A stretch of DNA of 5,770 bases from an uncultured Pirellulales bacterium (GTDB taxonomy: Bacteria > Planctomycetota > Planctomycetia > Pirellulales > Lacipirellulaceae). Below the pieces are notes generated by a model. That model did not search any database. It was not told where the DNA came from and saw only the letters and a program-made list of their open reading frames with translations. Location of the stretch: the NCBI GenBank assembly GCA_947258835.1, contig CAMYJY010000194.1, positions 4,377 through 10,146 of the forward strand, read 5' to 3'. This document shows, piece after piece, positions 3,554-5,770 of this stretch. Each line of letters starts with the position of its first letter. Position 1 is the first letter of the stretch. A program made the position numbers and the translations under genes.

Positions 3554-5694
3554 ATCCGTTTGTTGCGGAAATCCTCGGGCACCGTCTGCCGGCTGATCTC
3601 GTGGATACGGACTCCCGCTAGAGAGGACTCGTTGAATTTGAAGCGGCGGGCGTTGGTGGAAAAGTAGATCACACCGCCGGGCGCCAGGCAGTCGAGCACG
3701 GCTTGCAGCAGCTCCACGTGGTGACGCTGGACGTCCCAGTCGCTGTCAAGCTGTTTGCTATTGGAAAAGGTGGGTGGATCGACCACCACCAGATCAAATT
3801 TTTCTTGACCAATCCGTGACGCCAGAAATTCCCGCGCATCGCTCCGCGCGGCACGGTGCCGCGGACCATCAAAACCATTCAGCTCCATGTTTTTTACAGC
3901 CCACTCTTGGTACGTTGCCGACAGATCAACAGAGGTAGTCCGCTCCGCACCACCGGCAGCGGCATACACCGTAAAGGCTCCGGTGTAGGCGAACAGATTG
4001 AGAAAATTTTTCCCCGCCGCCGCCTCACGAACCATGGCCCGCGTTTGACGGTGGTCCAAAAACAGTCCGGTGTCTAGATAGTCCGAGAGATTCACTTGAA
4101 ACTTCAATCCGCCTTCCTGGACCACGCGGAGGGCCTGCTGCTGGGCAAAACGCTGGTACTGGCTCGCCCCGCGCTGTGGGGTGCGATATTTCACAAATAC
4201 CAGGTCTCGCGGTACGTCCAGCGTCTGGGCCGCAGTGCGGACCATCGCATCCAGCCAATCGGCATGCTGGGCCGGGGTACGATCATGGGGACGTTCAAAT
4301 TCGGCGATGTGTAAGGCGTCCTCGTAGCGATCGACGACCAAGGGAATTTCCGGAATATCGCGTTCGTAAATTCGGTAGCAGGTAATACCACGTTTGGTAG
4401 GCCAACGCCGCAAGTGCCGGGCCAACTTGCGCAAGCGATTGCCAAACTCATCGGCCTGCCGCGCGGCCTCCGCGCGGAGCCCCCCAAAAGCCGCTGCGGG
4501 CTTAGCCGCAGGGACCTCCTGCCGACGTGGAGCCGCAGACGCTGCGGCGGGCTTTTCTACCTGCCCCGCGCCGCGACGCGGGGGCCGCGGGCCGTGGAAT
4601 TGAAAATACGTGCACTCGATGGAACCGTTAAACAGTTTCCGCCGGCGGTTGGCCGGCTGACCTACCAGTTGTTCCACATCGCTCCGGGCCGACAAAATAT
4701 AATGGGACCAAGTCGGCAATCGCCGCAGGACCTCGGGCAAACTGCGGTAGAGCGCTGCGACCTCTGCGTCCTCGCCCAGTCGCAAACCGTAAGGTGGATT
4801 CATGATCGTACAGCCGTACTCGCGCTGCGAACTTAAATCAGCAAAGGGCCGCTGCTGCCAGTGCACGTCATCCGCCACGCCCGCCTGCGCCGCATGGTAG
4901 CGGGCAAGCTTCAGCGTCTCGGCATCAAGATCGGTCCCCATTGCCCGCTCCGGTAAGTTGGGGCGCTGCAGATCGGACGCCTCTTCGCGGGCCTGCTGCC
5001 AGGCTGCCGTGTCGGTCGTCGGCCAACTTTCCGCCGCAAACCGCCGCCACTGCCCCGGTGCCATCCGGCGCCCCAACAGCGCTGCTTCGATAACAATGGT
5101 CCCCGTCCCACAGAAAGGATCAATCAGAGGACGCTCGGGTTGCCAAAAACTCAACTGCACCAAAGCCGCTGCCAAGGTTTCTCGGATCTGCGCAGGCCCA
5201 GTCAGCTTGCGATAGCCCCGCTTGGCTAAGCCATCACCCGAAGTATCTAGCGACAAAGTCACCTCATCCTGCAACAGGGCCACCTCCACCGGCACGGGCG
5301 GGCCTGTCTCGGGCAAAACTGCCCGGCTAGAAAGCAAACGCTCCACAATGGCCTTTTTGACGGTCCGCTGACAGGCCGGCACGCTGGACAACTGCGACTT
5401 GTGAGAACGCCCCCGTACTGGAATGGCGGCCGTGGGCGCAATCCACTCCTCCCAAGGCAACTCCCGCGTCGCATCGAAAAGCACATCAAAATCAGTTGCC
5501 GGAAATTGGGCCAGCTGCAACAACACCCGATCGGCAGAGCGCAACCAGAGATTGGCCCGGCAGACGGCCGACCAATCGCCCTCAAAGGCAATCCGACCGG
5601 GGCGCGCAACACGAGCCGGGTAACCTAGGGCCTGGAGCTCGCGGACGACAATGGCCTCCAGCCCAAAAGCGGCAGTGGCAAGCAGGTGATACAA
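3526..5694 (-). CDS. rlmKL: Bifunctional 23S rRNA methyltransferase RlmKL (m2G2445 / m7G2069)
   Basis: RlmKL modifies domain V of 23S rRNA during large-subunit assembly: the N-terminal RlmL half makes m2G2445 and the C-terminal RlmK half m7G2069 (E. coli numbering). The 722-aa product follows E. coli RlmKL (about 702 aa) along its length. It has the N-terminal segment LLATAAFGLEAIVVREL at 4-20, a THUMP region around 45-155, LSLDTSGDGLAKRGYRK at 147-163, the SAM motif DPFCGTGTIVIEAA at 192-205, and the N2-guanine methyltransferase catalytic motif NPPY at 299-302. The RlmK half has LSDYLDTGLFLDHR at 536-549, the SAM motif FLNLFAYTGAF at 564-574 and DPPTFSNSK at 639-647. Both active sites look intact. 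An Ala/Pro/Arg-rich linker at about 369-415 joins the halves. The start is TTG at 5694; an in-frame stop lies at 5725-5727 with no ATG between, so TTG is the most plausible. No Shine-Dalgarno is seen; heptad repeats precede it. The stop TAG overlaps the end of convergent cinA. Confidence 0.96.
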   Translation of the reverse strand: MYHLLATAAFGLEAIVVRELQALGYPARVARPGRIAFEGDWSAVCRANLWLRSADRVLLQLAQFPATDFDVLFDATRELPWEEWIAPTAAIPVRGRSHKSQLSSVPACQRTVKKAIVERLLSSRAVLPETGPPVPVEVALLQDEVTLSLDTSGDGLAKRGYRKLTGPAQIRETLAAALVQLSFWQPERPLIDPFCGTGTIVIEAALLGRRMAPGQWRRFAAESWPTTDTAAWQQAREEASDLQRPNLPERAMGTDLDAETLKLARYHAAQAGVADDVHWQQRPFADLSSQREYGCTIMNPPYGLRLGEDAEVAALYRSLPEVLRRLPTWSHYILSARSDVEQLVGQPANRRRKLFNGSIECTYFQFHGPRPPRRGAGQVEKPAAASAAPRRQEVPAAKPAAAFGGLRAEAARQADEFGNRLRKLARHLRRWPTKRGITCYRIYERDIPEIPLVVDRYEDALHIAEFERPHDRTPAQHADWLDAMVRTAAQTLDVPRDLVFVKYRTPQRGASQYQRFAQQQALRVVQEGGLKFQVNLSDYLDTGLFLDHRQTRAMVREAAAGKNFLNLFAYTGAFTVYAAAGGAERTTSVDLSATYQEWAVKNMELNGFDGPRHRAARSDAREFLASRIGQEKFDLVVVDPPTFSNSKQLDSDWDVQRHHVELLQAVLDCLAPGGVIYFSTNARRFKFNESSLAGVRIHEISRQTVPEDFRNKRIHRCWRLVV

Positions 5695-5698
5695 TGAA

Positions 5699-5749
5699 AT
5701 GTGAGACGCGAGAAATGTGAGATGTTAGATGTTAGATATTTGATGTGTT
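5699..5749 (-). repeat. Heptameric repeat array upstream of rlmKL
   Basis: On the + strand, ATGTGAG is at 5699-5705 and 5715-5721, ATGTTAG at 5722-5728 and 5729-5735, then diverged units ATATTTG (5736-5742) and ATGTGTT (5743-5749). Nine bases separate the first two units. In the direction of rlmKL these read CTAACAT, CTAACAT, CTCACAT, then CTCACAT again just before the TTG start. CTCACA is also part of the array before cinA. The remaining bases, 5750-5770, show nothing I can assign, and no clear promoter is visible for rlmKL. Confidence 0.8.
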
Positions 5750-5770
5750 TGTGATTCAGTCTAAAGCACG

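Overview
The window reads as a stretch of a GC-rich bacterial chromosome holding three conserved housekeeping genes and one small, lower-GC, repeat-bordered two-gene cassette. From recollection of family sequence style (IlvD and CinA resemble planctomycete proteins), from starts without Shine-Dalgarno sequences, and from heptameric repeats in front of genes, my best guess is a member of the Planctomycetota (Pirellulales-like). This is an inference; no rRNA or marker phylogeny is available here.

Layout, left to right. (1) Positions 2-1267 (+): the C-terminal three quarters of dihydroxy-acid dehydratase (ilvD), cut by the window edge. (2) 1268-1494: an intergenic region with two degenerate copies of a GC-rich repeat, the second of which breaks off exactly where a TATAAT box and a small operon begin. 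(3) 1495-2105 (+): two small genes overlapping by 4 bases, an 83-aa protein with a DUF5678-like look and a 120-aa retropepsin-like (clan AA) aspartic-protease-fold protein with DTA in place of DTG. (4) 2106-2362: a tandem 14-bp repeat, an 81-nt near-perfect palindrome, a third copy of the GC-rich repeat, and an array of 7-nt units running into the next start codon. (5) 2363-3553 (+): a CinA-family protein with an intact molybdopterin-binding-type N-terminal domain and a degenerate C-terminal deamidase-like domain. (6) 3526-5694 (-): rlmKL, a bifunctional 23S rRNA methyltransferase, converging on cinA with a 28-bp tail-to-tail overlap. (7) 5695-5770: the start of its upstream region, again with 7-nt repeats.

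ilvD (branched-chain amino acid synthesis), cinA and rlmKL have no evident functional link and do not form one operon. The small pair is the accessory part: it sits between repeat copies, has lower GC in the lines I sampled by hand (about 47% against about 68% in a cinA line), and uses purine-rich Shine-Dalgarno sequences, while the neighbouring genes lack these and have CTCACA-type heptads in front of their starts. The most interesting candidates are therefore this coupled protease-like pair as an uncharacterised two-component module, and the sense-oriented heptad arrays next to two unrelated start codons.
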